Assembly: GCA_016763095.1 (NCBI GenBank)
Contig: JAESUK010000043.1
Location: forward strand, 1 to 14,476
Reading direction: 5' to 3'
DNA length: 14,476 bases
DNA from: Alphaproteobacteria bacterium
GTDB lineage: Bacteria; Pseudomonadota; Alphaproteobacteria; Micavibrionales; Micavibrionaceae
Below the pieces are notes generated by a model. The model was not told the DNA's origin. It did no database searches and saw only the letters and a list, made by a program, of their open reading frames with translations. Made by a program: the position numbers and the translations under genes. This document shows, piece after piece, positions 7,269 through 13,761 of this stretch (the first letter of the stretch is position 1; every line of letters starts with the position of its first letter).

Positions 7269-8708
7269 TCAGCCTGTCAATGCGCGACGGAGCACATCAA
7301 CATCTTGTGAAAATGATGCGTCACCTTCCATCAGCTCTTCAATTTTACGTACCGCATGCATCACTGTTGTGTGATCACGGCCGCCAAATTTACGTCCAAT
7401 TTCAGGAAGAGAGCGTGCTGTCAGTTGTTTTGCAAGATACATCGCAACTTGTCTTGGACGCGCAACGTTGCGTGAACGACGTGCTGAATGCATGTCTGAT
7501 ATTTTCAAGTTGTAGTGCTCAGACACACGGCGTTGGATTTCATCAATTGTGATACGACGATCATGTGAACGAAGGAGGTCTTGTAACACATTTTGTGTTG
7601 TTTCCAATGTGATTGGGTCCTTAGAAACGTCTGCGTGTGCAGCAATTCTGTTCAATGCGCCTTCAAGCTCACGAATATTTGATGTCACTTTCAAAGCTAA
7701 GAATTCAAGCACTGGGTCAGGAATTTCTACACCCAACATATCGCGCTTTGCTTTCAAAATACCAAGACGAAGTTCATATGTTGTTGGCTGAATATCAGCA
7801 ACCAAGCCCCATGATAGACGTGATCTCAAACGATCATCAATACCTTGTAGGTCGTTTGGAGAACGATCTGCAGAGATAATGATTTGTTTGTTTTGGTCAA
7901 TCAATGCATTGAATGTGTGGAAGAACTCTTCTTGTGTTGCTTCTTTACCGCTGATGAACTGAACATCGTCAATCATTAGTACGTCAACAGAGCGGAACAA
8001 TTCTTTAAATGCCATTGTGTCTTTGGCTCGAAGCGCTTTTACAAACTGGAACATAAATTTCTCAGCAGAAAGATACATCACTGTTTTCTTAGGGCTTTTC
8101 TCACGAAGAGCATGTGCAATTGCGTGCATAAGGTGTGTTTTACCAAGACCTACACCACCATATATAAAGAGCGGATTGAACGGCATATTATTACTCTCAA
8201 CAACGCGAAGTGCTGCGGCATGAGAGAGGGCATTTGATTTTCCGACAACAAAGTTTTCGAACTTAAAGCGTGCATCAAGTGGTGATGAAAGTTCAACTTC
8301 TTCTGCCAATGCATTTGCATTCGCTTTTGTTGCTGGAGAGGCAACATGTGATGCCGCATCATCATCATCTTCAATTGGCATTGCTTTTTGAACAACAACA
8401 ATTTCAAGACGTGAAATTTCTGAGTCTTTTTCTGTACACATTTCCAAGATACGAGGTCCGTAATTTGTTTGGATCCAATCTTTCATGAAACGTGTTGGGA
8501 CAGATACTTCCAACGTTCCGTGATAGCATGCTTGCAAAGAAAGTGGCTTTAACCAACTTCTAAAGATTGCTTCACCAAACTCATTGCGGAACTGTTTATA
8601 TACAGCCTTCCACGTTGCTTTCATTTCTGGTGTTGGCTTAAAATTTTCTGGTGCTTGGCTGTTATCTACTACAGTTAGGTAAGATTTATTGTTATTTGTT
8701 TGCGACAT
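7269..8708 (-). CDS. dnaA: Chromosomal replication initiator protein DnaA
   Basis: A 479-residue AAA+ ATPase that binds DnaA boxes, melts the origin and recruits the helicase. Domain I (FRNEFGEAIFRSWLKPL) is followed by an acidic, variable linker. The AAA+ domain starts near LDARFKFENFVVGKSN. Walker A GGVGLGKT is at about 184-191 and Walker B LMIDD at about 244-248, with sensor and RLRSRL arginine-finger segments after it. The C-terminal HTH domain carries the DnaA signature GRDHTTVMHA (about 443-452). I chose the ATG at 8708 (MSQTNNNK) because AGGG sits about 5 nt before it and the sequence upstream is not conserved in type. An in-frame ATG at 8747 would add 13 residues (MKRNCIISGDQGK). A roughly 500-bp leader with inverted repeats lies upstream and dnaN downstream. 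Identity is certain; the exact start is not. Confidence 0.97.
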   Translation of the reverse strand: MSQTNNNKSYLTVVDNSQAPENFKPTPEMKATWKAVYKQFRNEFGEAIFRSWLKPLSLQACYHGTLEVSVPTRFMKDWIQTNYGPRILEMCTEKDSEISRLEIVVVQKAMPIEDDDDAASHVASPATKANANALAEEVELSSPLDARFKFENFVVGKSNALSHAAALRVVESNNMPFNPLFIYGGVGLGKTHLMHAIAHALREKSPKKTVMYLSAEKFMFQFVKALRAKDTMAFKELFRSVDVLMIDDVQFISGKEATQEEFFHTFNALIDQNKQIIISADRSPNDLQGIDDRLRSRLSWGLVADIQPTTYELRLGILKAKRDMLGVEIPDPVLEFLALKVTSNIRELEGALNRIAAHADVSKDPITLETTQNVLQDLLRSHDRRITIDEIQRRVSEHYNLKISDMHSARRSRNVARPRQVAMYLAKQLTARSLPEIGRKFGGRDHTTVMHAVRKIEELMEGDASFSQDVDVLRRALTG

Positions 8709-8920
8709 TTTTCCCTGGTCTCCACTTATTATACAGTTACGCTTCATCCATCTTTTTTTGCAAAAGATGAGACACCTAATGGCTTGTCAAAAACGCATAA
8801 GAAAGGGCTAGCAGACTCCATGAGAGTCCACGCGAGGTGGGTCGTCCAATCATTTGCGTTTTTAGGCATATAAGACACGATCACCGGTACAATTGGGTCA
8901 CTTATCTTGAAGCCATTGAT

Positions 8921-8951
8921 AAAATTTACTCCCCCAAAGAAGGTAAATTTT
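8921..8951. repeat. Inverted repeat upstream of dnaA
   Basis: AAAATTTAC (8921-8929) and its exact complement GTAAATTTT (8943-8951) flank a 13-nt C/A-rich spacer. Pairing can extend by one wobble and one more base. No T-run follows on either strand, so it is not an intrinsic terminator. It may be a dimeric regulator site or a leader-RNA hairpin about 210 nt upstream of dnaA. Confidence 0.5.
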
Positions 8952-9100
8952 GTACTCTACGTCCAACCTCATTAGCACACATAAATACGAGATTTCTGTC
9001 TTTTAACTTTCGTGGTTGGTCGATTTCTTAATCCTAGAGATGTTTTTCGAATTGTGCAACGAGAATAAAGCGTGAACATTCAAAAAAGAAATATTTGTTC

Positions 9101-9137
9101 AAAATAAAAAACCCCCAAAGACCAACGTCTTCAGGGG
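9101..9137 (-). terminator. Rho-independent terminator of rpsT
   Basis: On the minus strand CCCCTGAAGAC and GTCTTTGGGGG form an 11-bp stem (two G-T wobbles) around a GTTG loop (9123-9126). It is followed directly by TTTTTTATTTT. It lies about 75 nt past the rpsT stop and reads in the same direction. Confidence 0.88.
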
Positions 9138-9166
9138 ATATCTGAGTATTAAGTACACGCTATAGT

Positions 9167-9204
9167 CCCTTGTCTTTTCACGAAAAATGACGAAAAAACA
9201 GGGG
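9167..9204 (-). repeat. Imperfect inverted repeat in the rpsT 3' untranslated region
   Basis: Arms of 13 nt (9167-9179 and 9192-9204) pair with one mismatch and one wobble around a 12-nt loop, starting only 6 nt after the rpsT stop. No T-run follows in the direction of transcription. It is a second structure ahead of the real terminator, possibly protecting the mRNA end. Confidence 0.45.
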
Positions 9205-9210
9205 TATAAA

Positions 9211-9480
9211 CTACTTCAGTTTTAGTGATTTAATTCTAGTCGAAAATCTAGAAATTTTTCTTGAAACTGTTTTCTTGTGAAACAATCCCTTTGCAACTCC
9301 GCGCTGCATCTCTGGTTGTGCTGCTTGCAAAGCTACTTGTGCTTTTTCTGCATCACCACCTACGATCGCAAGTTCAACATTTTTAATGAATGTGCGGATA
9401 CGATTTCTACGTACACCATTGATTGTCGCACGACGTGCGTTTCTACGAATTCTTTTTTCTGCTGAAGCGTGATTAGCCAT
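9211..9480 (-). CDS. rpsT: 30S ribosomal protein S20
   Basis: An 89-residue, strongly basic small-subunit protein that binds 16S rRNA. The start MANHASAEKRIRRNARR is the classic S20 N-terminus. Further along are NRIRTFIKNVELAI and the C-terminal GLFHKKTVSRKISRFSTRIKSL segment. Length agrees with the family (about 85-90). The frame is open for another 25 codons upstream, but the ATG at 9480 has GGAGAG 9 nt before it and begins at the conserved MAN, so the longer form is rejected. A terminator follows at 9101-9137. Between it and dnaA is only leader sequence, the usual alphaproteobacterial rpsT-dnaA neighbourhood. Confidence 0.97.
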   Translation of the reverse strand: MANHASAEKRIRRNARRATINGVRRNRIRTFIKNVELAIVGGDAEKAQVALQAAQPEMQRGVAKGLFHKKTVSRKISRFSTRIKSLKLK

Positions 9481-9584
9481 TTTATATTCTCTCCAAAATT
9501 CTTTATTTATCTGGGTTTTCCCAAGTATCTTTTCCAGTATTTTTCCTTGGGTCACCCCTCAGGATTTCTCTCATCTATTGAGTC

Positions 9585-9685
9585 TTATCCCCAGAAAACT
9601 GCCAATGTTTACGTGAAAATGGCCCCTCTTGTCAAGCATTCTTTCCACAGTTTTTATTTTTTTATTTTTTCAGCTGTGGGGATAA
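9585..9685. promoter_or_regulatory. DnaA-box-like cluster with AT-rich tract (tentative)
   Basis: TTATCCCCA occurs at 9585-9593 and, inverted, at 9677-9685. TTTCCACAG is at 9642-9650. Each differs from the TTATCCACA consensus by one or two bases. Between the last two lies an almost pure A/T stretch (9651-9670). The cluster lies in the rpsT upstream spacer and the end of the exported-protein gene. It could be DnaA binding sites or an origin part, or simply chance in an AT-rich spacer. Confidence 0.25.
9606..9635 (-). promoter_or_regulatory. Possible rpsT promoter
   Basis: A perfect -35 hexamer TTGACA (9630-9635, minus strand) lies about 150 nt upstream of rpsT. The best -10 at 18-nt spacing is TAAACA (9606-9611), a weak match, so only the -35 is convincing. 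Confidence 0.35.
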
Positions 9686-10117
9686 AGAGAAATGTACAAC
9701 AACAGCCTCTTCACTTTGTGTTGTTTTCACAGTAAGTTTCTCGCCTTCTCGTAGGTAAACACTAGGTATAGAAGGGGTTTCAGTAAGAATCCACCCTAGT
9801 TGTGGTAAGGTCTGCATATAGAAATAATCTACATCTTGGGCCGACACCTGCTCGCTATAAAAAAACGACTCGGCAATGCGTCCATCTGGCTTGTCAAAAA
9901 CGATGCCTGTATCGGGTAATTCTTCAAGTCCATCTATCAACGGTACATCTGGCAACATTCCCAGATATTTCATTTCATTTTTGTGCTCGAAAACCTTCTT
10001 AAATTCTTGTTTCGTAGAAATGTCTTGTACAATTTCTGGCCGAGATCCTGACTGTGCATGTGCTTGAAAGCCAAAGCAGGTAACGTATATAACGATTAGA
10101 ATTGATATTTTTTTCAT
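9662..10117 (-). CDS. Exported protein of unknown function (FY..TLPQLGW type)
   Basis: A 151-residue protein, probably periplasmic. It starts with a signal peptide: MKKISILIVIYVTCFGF, then QAHA before the likely cleavage at AHA/QSG (after residue 21). The mature part has LPDVPLIDGLEELPDTGIVFDKPDGRIAES in two pieces (about 55-83), then YFYMQTLPQLGW (about 98-109) and a charged REGEKLTVKTTQ segment. Small alphaproteobacterial proteins with 'GRIVE...FY..TLPQLGW' are familiar to me as a conserved hypothetical group, but I know no function. I used the ATG at 10117; an in-frame GTG at 10126 overlaps the mutM stop as GTGA and would add three residues. It is thus tightly coupled to mutM. There is no terminator after it; its last codons overlap the DnaA-box-like sequence at 9677-9685. 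Confidence 0.75.
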   Translation of the reverse strand: MKKISILIVIYVTCFGFQAHAQSGSRPEIVQDISTKQEFKKVFEHKNEMKYLGMLPDVPLIDGLEELPDTGIVFDKPDGRIAESFFYSEQVSAQDVDYFYMQTLPQLGWILTETPSIPSVYLREGEKLTVKTTQSEEAVVVHFSLSPQLKK

Positions 10118-10122
10118 CTTTT

Positions 10123-10965
10123 TCACTTTTGTTTTTCACTACAGTAAAATGTTGAGCGTCCAGCTTGCTTGACCTGTTTGATCCCGCCAGTCTGTTCAGG
10201 ATCGCATGTACAGTGCGGGCACGCCACTCCTTTTTTCCCATATACGCCGAAGAAATTTTGAAAATACCCCATCGATCCATCTGTCATACGATGGTCCTTT
10301 AAACTACTCCCTCCTTTTTGAATGGCCTCGGCAAGAATTTCATCAATATGTTTTGAAAGTGTCTCAACTTCGCTGAAGCTTAGTGCGTTGGCTGGTTTAA
10401 AGGGTGATATTCGCGCTTTATATAGCGCTTCACATACATATATATTTCCCAAACCCGCAACAATAGCTTGATCCAATAATACCGTCTTAATGGGTGACTT
10501 CTTATTTTGTAACTGCGGATAGAGGGTTTTTGCCGTGGATTGCAATGCGTCACACCCCATCTGTGAAAAAGGTGGTGTATTTTGTATCTGTTCCGTGGGG
10601 TGCGTGTAAAACATGCCAAAGCGCCGAGGATCATTAAAGACAATTGTTGCAGGGGCATCTGTTGTCATCACAATATGATCGTGCTTCTGGGGCTCGTATG
10701 GCTCTTTATCGTCATGATAAACCCGTACAGAGCCACTCATCCCCATATGCCATACAATGGTTTGCCCATTTGCGAGTTCAACACACAAGTACTTCCCGTG
10801 ACGTTTTATAAATTGTACATATTGCCCTTGAATCATTTGACGCGTGTTGTCAGGAATGGGGATGCGCAAATCTTGGCGATTGACTTGTAGCCCTTGGATT
10901 GTTTTCTGCTCTAAAAATGGCTGTAATCCGCGCTTAATTGTTTCAACTTCAGGGAGCTCAGGCAT
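10123..10965 (-). CDS. mutM: Formamidopyrimidine-DNA glycosylase (8-oxoguanine repair)
   Basis: A 280-residue bifunctional glycosylase/AP lyase that removes 8-oxoguanine and formamidopyrimidines. The catalytic N-terminus (M)PELPEVET with Pro2 and Glu3 is intact, as are Lys58 (HGKYL), MGMSG (74-78), HDH (95-97) and NDPRRFG (111-117). The helix-two-turn-helix contains GLGNIYVCEAL with Asn174. The C-terminal zinc-finger region begins CPHC (249-252) and keeps the DNA-contacting Arg270 in GRSTFYC. However, the pattern should end C-x2-C. Here Cys275 is followed by S-E-K, so the fourth ligand is Lys278 and the protein stops two residues later. Cys254 or His251 might substitute. The gene starts 4 nt after the preceding membrane-protein gene, with no strong ribosome site of its own, and the exported-protein gene follows directly. 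Identity is firm; zinc binding is uncertain. Confidence 0.94.
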   Translation of the reverse strand: MPELPEVETIKRGLQPFLEQKTIQGLQVNRQDLRIPIPDNTRQMIQGQYVQFIKRHGKYLCVELANGQTIVWHMGMSGSVRVYHDDKEPYEPQKHDHIVMTTDAPATIVFNDPRRFGMFYTHPTEQIQNTPPFSQMGCDALQSTAKTLYPQLQNKKSPIKTVLLDQAIVAGLGNIYVCEALYKARISPFKPANALSFSEVETLSKHIDEILAEAIQKGGSSLKDHRMTDGSMGYFQNFFGVYGKKGVACPHCTCDPEQTGGIKQVKQAGRSTFYCSEKQK

Positions 10966-10969
10966 AATT

Positions 10970-11638
10970 TTATCTTGATGGGCTCATCAAGAGCGCTTTA
11001 TTGCGTCGAGAGGCCTCTTCAGGGCGCTTTATCGACGTACCCAGATATCGAAGGGAAATACTTTCACCATTCACAGATAGTGCATTTAAAAACATGGATA
11101 AAGAAACATTAATGCCCTCCTCTTTTGATGGAATTTTTAGCACTAACGACGATTTATTTGATGCCAAAGTATATATAAAAGGAAGCTCTTCAATGGCGAT
11201 GTGATAGATTTTTATTCCATGCCCTGAACGATTATATGGTAGGCCTATTTCTCTCATCTGAGAAAATAAAATGCGCCCTTGCTCATCAATAGCATAACGC
11301 CCTGCTGCGAAGAGTTTTGTATATATTGCTGTACTATCGAGGGATTCCCACGTAAAGAATCCATCATCATATAAGTCAATAAGAAGCTCTGTTGACCCTT
11401 TTTTGAAGTAATACGCGCCGTTCATTTGTTTATAGAACGCAGGTTGTTCCGCGGACAGCGTGTCCATCAAGCTTACATAGACTGGGTAATCTCGATCTAC
11501 CTTACTAACGCTGTCAATATAAGCAACACCGCGCATCGCCAGCAGGCTTATCAGGCCTGCTGTTAAAGATATGGTCATCAACACCCAAAATTTATATGGA
11601 ATGCGATGAATTACTTTTTGAAAATGAGAACTGTTCAT
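10970..11638 (-). CDS. Membrane-anchored protein of unknown function
   Basis: A 222-residue protein I do not recognise. The N-terminus is basic (HFQKVIHRIPYK) and is followed by one hydrophobic helix at about residues 17-40, so it is probably a single-pass inner-membrane protein with the rest in the periplasm. The remainder alternates short hydrophobic strands and charged loops (FYKQMNGAYYFKKGSTELLIDLYDDGFFTW, here 67-96), suggesting a beta-rich fold. There is no cysteine in the whole protein and no catalytic motif I can name. The tail is basic (RPEEASRRNKALL). It lies 31 nt after typA and ends 4 nt before the mutM start, so it is very likely co-transcribed with both. Its start ATG has AGGG directly before it with unusually short spacing. 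The reading frame is clearly coding by position and by neighbour spacing; function is unknown. Confidence 0.75.
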   Translation of the reverse strand: MNSSHFQKVIHRIPYKFWVLMTISLTAGLISLLAMRGVAYIDSVSKVDRDYPVYVSLMDTLSAEQPAFYKQMNGAYYFKKGSTELLIDLYDDGFFTWESLDSTAIYTKLFAAGRYAIDEQGRILFSQMREIGLPYNRSGHGIKIYHIAIEELPFIYTLASNKSSLVLKIPSKEEGINVSLSMFLNALSVNGESISLRYLGTSIKRPEEASRRNKALLMSPSR

Positions 11639-11669
11639 GCCCTATTAAAACATGTGTCCTATGGTGTAA

Positions 11670-13490
11670 TCAAGATGCCTTTTTCGCCGCAAGCTTTCTC
11701 TCTGAAGGAATAAGGTACATTTTACGAAGACGAAGGTTCAATGGTGTAACTTCTAAAAGCTCATCATCATTGATGTAAGACATCATTTGTTCCAAGCTCA
11801 TACGCTTTGGTGGTGTCAATGTTACCGCTTCATCTGTTCCTGATGCACGCACGTTGGATAATTTCTTCCCTTTAAGGATATTAACGTCCATATCATCTCC
11901 GCGTGAGTTTTCACCAATTATCATACCTTGGTAAACTTTTTCATTTGGACCAAGAAACATTGTTCCGCGCGCTTGTAGATTAAAGATCGCATATGGAACA
12001 GTTTCACCTTTGTCAGTTGAAATCAGAACACCATAGCGACGTCCACCAATTTCACCTTTATAAGGACCGTATGAATCAAACAAGCGGTTCATCAAGCCAG
12101 TTCCGCGTGTATCTGTTAGGAATTGTGATTGGTACCCAATCAAGCCACGTGATGGGGCTCGGAACACAATTCTTGTTCTTCCTGTACCTGATGGGCGCAT
12201 ATCTTGAAGCTCCGCTTTGCGGTCTGTCATTTTTTCAATCACAGCACCTGTATACTCATCATCAAGGTCAATGATTACTTCTTCGTATGGCTCTTGCTTT
12301 TGACCATCGATTGTTTTGATCAGTACACGAGGACGAGACACTGACATTTCAAAGCCTTCACGGCGCATTGTTTCGATTAAAACACCAAGTTGAAGCTCTC
12401 CACGACCCGCAAGCTCAAACGCATCTTTTCCATCCGTTTCAGATACTCTGATCGCAACATTGGTTTCTGCTTCTGCCTTCAAACGATCACGGATCATTGT
12501 AGATGTAAGCTTTTTGCCTTCTGTACCCGCCAATGGTGAGTCGTTCACAGAAATTGTAACCGCCATTGTCGGTGGGTCAACACGTGTTGATTCAATTGCT
12601 GTTGTAACTTGTGGGTCACAAATTGTGTCCGCCACAGATGTTTTCTTCATCCCAGCAATACAAACAATGTCTCCCGCTTGGGCTGATTCTGTTGGAACGC
12701 GATCAACACCCATAAATGTCATAAGCTTCGTCAGGCGGAATGTCTCAACAGTTGTTCCATCCAAACTTAGTCCTTTTACGTTCATATTTGTTTTGGCAGT
12801 TCCTGAATTAATACGTCCTGTCAAAACACGCCCCAAGAATGGATCTGATTGCAATAATGTCGACAAGAATGTAAATGGTGCATCTTGGTCAACATCTGGT
12901 GCCGGAACATGTTTGATCACCAAATCAAGAAGTGGTGTAAGGCTGTCGCGTGCGCCATTTTCAAGATCATCGGTACACCAACCATCGCGCCCTGATGCAT
13001 ACATGATTGGGAAGTCAAGTTGCTCTTCTGATGCATCCAAAGATACGAAGAGGTCAAAAATTTCGTTTAGAACCTCATCTGCACGTGCATCTGCGCGGTC
13101 AATTTTATTGATCACAACAATTGGTCTCATGCCTTGTGCAAGCGCTTTACCGAGTACGAATTTAGTTTGTGGCAATGGGCCCTCTGCTGCGTCTGTCAAC
13201 AAGATCACGCCGTCTGCCATGTTCAGAACACGTTCAACTTCTCCACCAAAATCCGCATGACCTGGTGTGTCGATAATGTTGATTTTTGTGTCATTCCACT
13301 CAATCGCAGTACATTTCGCAAGAATTGTAATTCCACGTTCTTTTTCAAGGTCGTTTGAATCCATAACACGTTCGGCAACCTGTTGATTGTCACGAAATGT
13401 TCCGCTCTGTTGCAAGATGGAATCGATTAGGGTTGTTTTCCCGTGATCAACGTGGGCAATAATTGCTATGTTTCTCAATTCTTTAGTCAT
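11670..13490 (-). CDS. typA: Ribosome-associated GTPase TypA/BipA
   Basis: A 606-residue translational GTPase of the EF-G family that binds the ribosome and helps large-subunit assembly and stress adaptation, especially at low temperature. The G motifs are in place: G1 AHVDHGKT (12-19), G2 ERGITI (51-56), G3 DTPGHADFGG (74-83) and G4 NKID (128-131). Later segments include GRGELQLGVLIETMRREGFE and FRAPSRGLIGYQSQFLTDTRGTG (in part), typical of TypA domains V and C. Length matches E. coli BipA almost exactly. The frame is open for 43 more codons upstream, but translation should start at the ATG at 13490 (MTKELRNIAI), where homology begins; its ribosome site is weak (GAGAG about 12 nt away). It is the first gene of a probable unit with the membrane protein, mutM and the exported protein. 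A perfect palindrome lies 31 nt upstream of the start. Confidence 0.97.
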   Translation of the reverse strand: MTKELRNIAIIAHVDHGKTTLIDSILQQSGTFRDNQQVAERVMDSNDLEKERGITILAKCTAIEWNDTKINIIDTPGHADFGGEVERVLNMADGVILLTDAAEGPLPQTKFVLGKALAQGMRPIVVINKIDRADARADEVLNEIFDLFVSLDASEEQLDFPIMYASGRDGWCTDDLENGARDSLTPLLDLVIKHVPAPDVDQDAPFTFLSTLLQSDPFLGRVLTGRINSGTAKTNMNVKGLSLDGTTVETFRLTKLMTFMGVDRVPTESAQAGDIVCIAGMKKTSVADTICDPQVTTAIESTRVDPPTMAVTISVNDSPLAGTEGKKLTSTMIRDRLKAEAETNVAIRVSETDGKDAFELAGRGELQLGVLIETMRREGFEMSVSRPRVLIKTIDGQKQEPYEEVIIDLDDEYTGAVIEKMTDRKAELQDMRPSGTGRTRIVFRAPSRGLIGYQSQFLTDTRGTGLMNRLFDSYGPYKGEIGGRRYGVLISTDKGETVPYAIFNLQARGTMFLGPNEKVYQGMIIGENSRGDDMDVNILKGKKLSNVRASGTDEAVTLTPPKRMSLEQMMSYINDDELLEVTPLNLRLRKMYLIPSERKLAAKKAS

Positions 13491-13521
13491 AATATTTATA
13501 CACTCTCTATATGTCTCTAAT

Positions 13522-13542
13522 AGTGTACAATATTTGTACACT
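13522..13542. promoter_or_regulatory. Perfect palindrome upstream of typA (candidate operator)
   Basis: AGTGTACAA (13522-13530) and TTGTACACT (13534-13542) are exact reverse complements around TAT, 31 bp before the typA start. This is the size and symmetry of a dimeric repressor site. No T-run follows, so it is not a terminator. I cannot assign a regulator. Confidence 0.55.
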
Positions 13543-13603
13543 GCGTTCACACGCCACGCAGGCTTAGGGCAAAGCCCGCTTCGCAGTCGCTCGTTACAAT
13601 TTG
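13543..13603. repeat. GC-rich island with GGGC-AAA-GCCC hairpin
   Basis: A GC-rich block in an otherwise AT-rich spacer, containing GGGCAAAGCCC and an alternative GGCTT/AAGCC pairing, then GCTTCGCAGTCGCTCG. The composition contrast suggests a dispersed repeat or a structured leader element. It is not a recognisable tRNA. Confidence 0.35.
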
Positions 13604-13651
13604 CGTTAAAAATTAACACAAATCACCTAATTTGCGCATGTGTACATGGAA

Positions 13652-13685
13652 AGTAAGAAATAATCCAGTTAATTATTATCTTACT
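13652..13685. repeat. Long AT-rich hairpin between mscL and typA
   Basis: AGTAAGAAATAAT (13652-13664) pairs with the 14-nt arm 13672-13685, giving 13 bp with one bulged base and a 7-nt loop. No T-tract follows on either strand. Its role is unknown. Confidence 0.45.
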
Positions 13686-13710
13686 GGTTATATTTGCTTT
13701 TAATTTTACC

Positions 13711-13737
13711 ATTAAAAAAGGCGATCCGAAGACCGCC
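13711..13737 (-). terminator. Rho-independent terminator of mscL
   Basis: On the minus strand GGCGGTC and GATCGCC form a 7-bp stem (one G-T) closed by a TTCG tetraloop, followed by TTTTTTAAT. It begins about 24 nt after the mscL stop. The C(UUCG)G loop is a classic very stable terminator cap. Confidence 0.92.
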
Positions 13738-13761
13738 ATTTTCTTTGTTATATATAAGAGA

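Larger units (their letters stand above)
8709..9210. other. Gene-free leader between rpsT and dnaA
   Basis: About 500 bp without a credible gene. It contains the rpsT terminator (9101-9137), a second imperfect hairpin next to rpsT (9167-9204), a 9-bp-arm inverted repeat (8921-8951) and a pair of GANTC sites arranged as a small hairpin (8814-8828). There is also an exact TTGACA -35-like hexamer on the minus strand (8785-8790) whose -10 partner is poor. The heptamer TTGGACG occurs twice on the minus strand. I see no clear DnaA box here. It most likely holds the dnaA promoter and a long 5' leader. Confidence 0.6.

Noticed and set aside
8762..8790. TTGACA upstream of dnaA considered as a full promoter
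   Set aside because: The hexamer is exact but the -10 at proper spacing (TCTTTT) is poor, so I did not list it as a promoter.
8837..9031. 64-codon plus-strand frame between rpsT and dnaA, GTG start
   Set aside because: No ribosome site, no recognisable motif, and it runs through the inverted repeat at 8921-8951; spurious in a leader region.
9481..9555. Open N-terminal extension of ribosomal protein S20 by 25 codons
   Set aside because: The conserved start MANHASAEKR has a good ribosome site (GGAGAG), which lies inside the extension.
9641..9687. CCACAG / CTGTGG inverted repeat around a T-rich spacer, considered as a terminator of the exported-protein gene
   Set aside because: Arms are only 6 bp with a 23-nt loop, and on the transcribed strand the tract is A-rich rather than a trailing T-run.
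12460..13260. Long plus-strand open frame (266 codons) opposite typA
   Set aside because: It is the antisense shadow of the well-matched typA gene and has Ser/Val-rich, low-complexity protein with no recognisable domain.
13543..13603. GC-rich island considered as a tRNA gene
   Set aside because: No acceptor stem pairing, no T-loop GGTTCRA-type motif and no cloverleaf could be drawn.
13491..13619. Open N-terminal extension of TypA by 43 codons
   Set aside because: The extension reads through the palindrome and GC-rich island. TypA homology starts at MTKELRNIAI, and the length from 13490 fits the family exactly.
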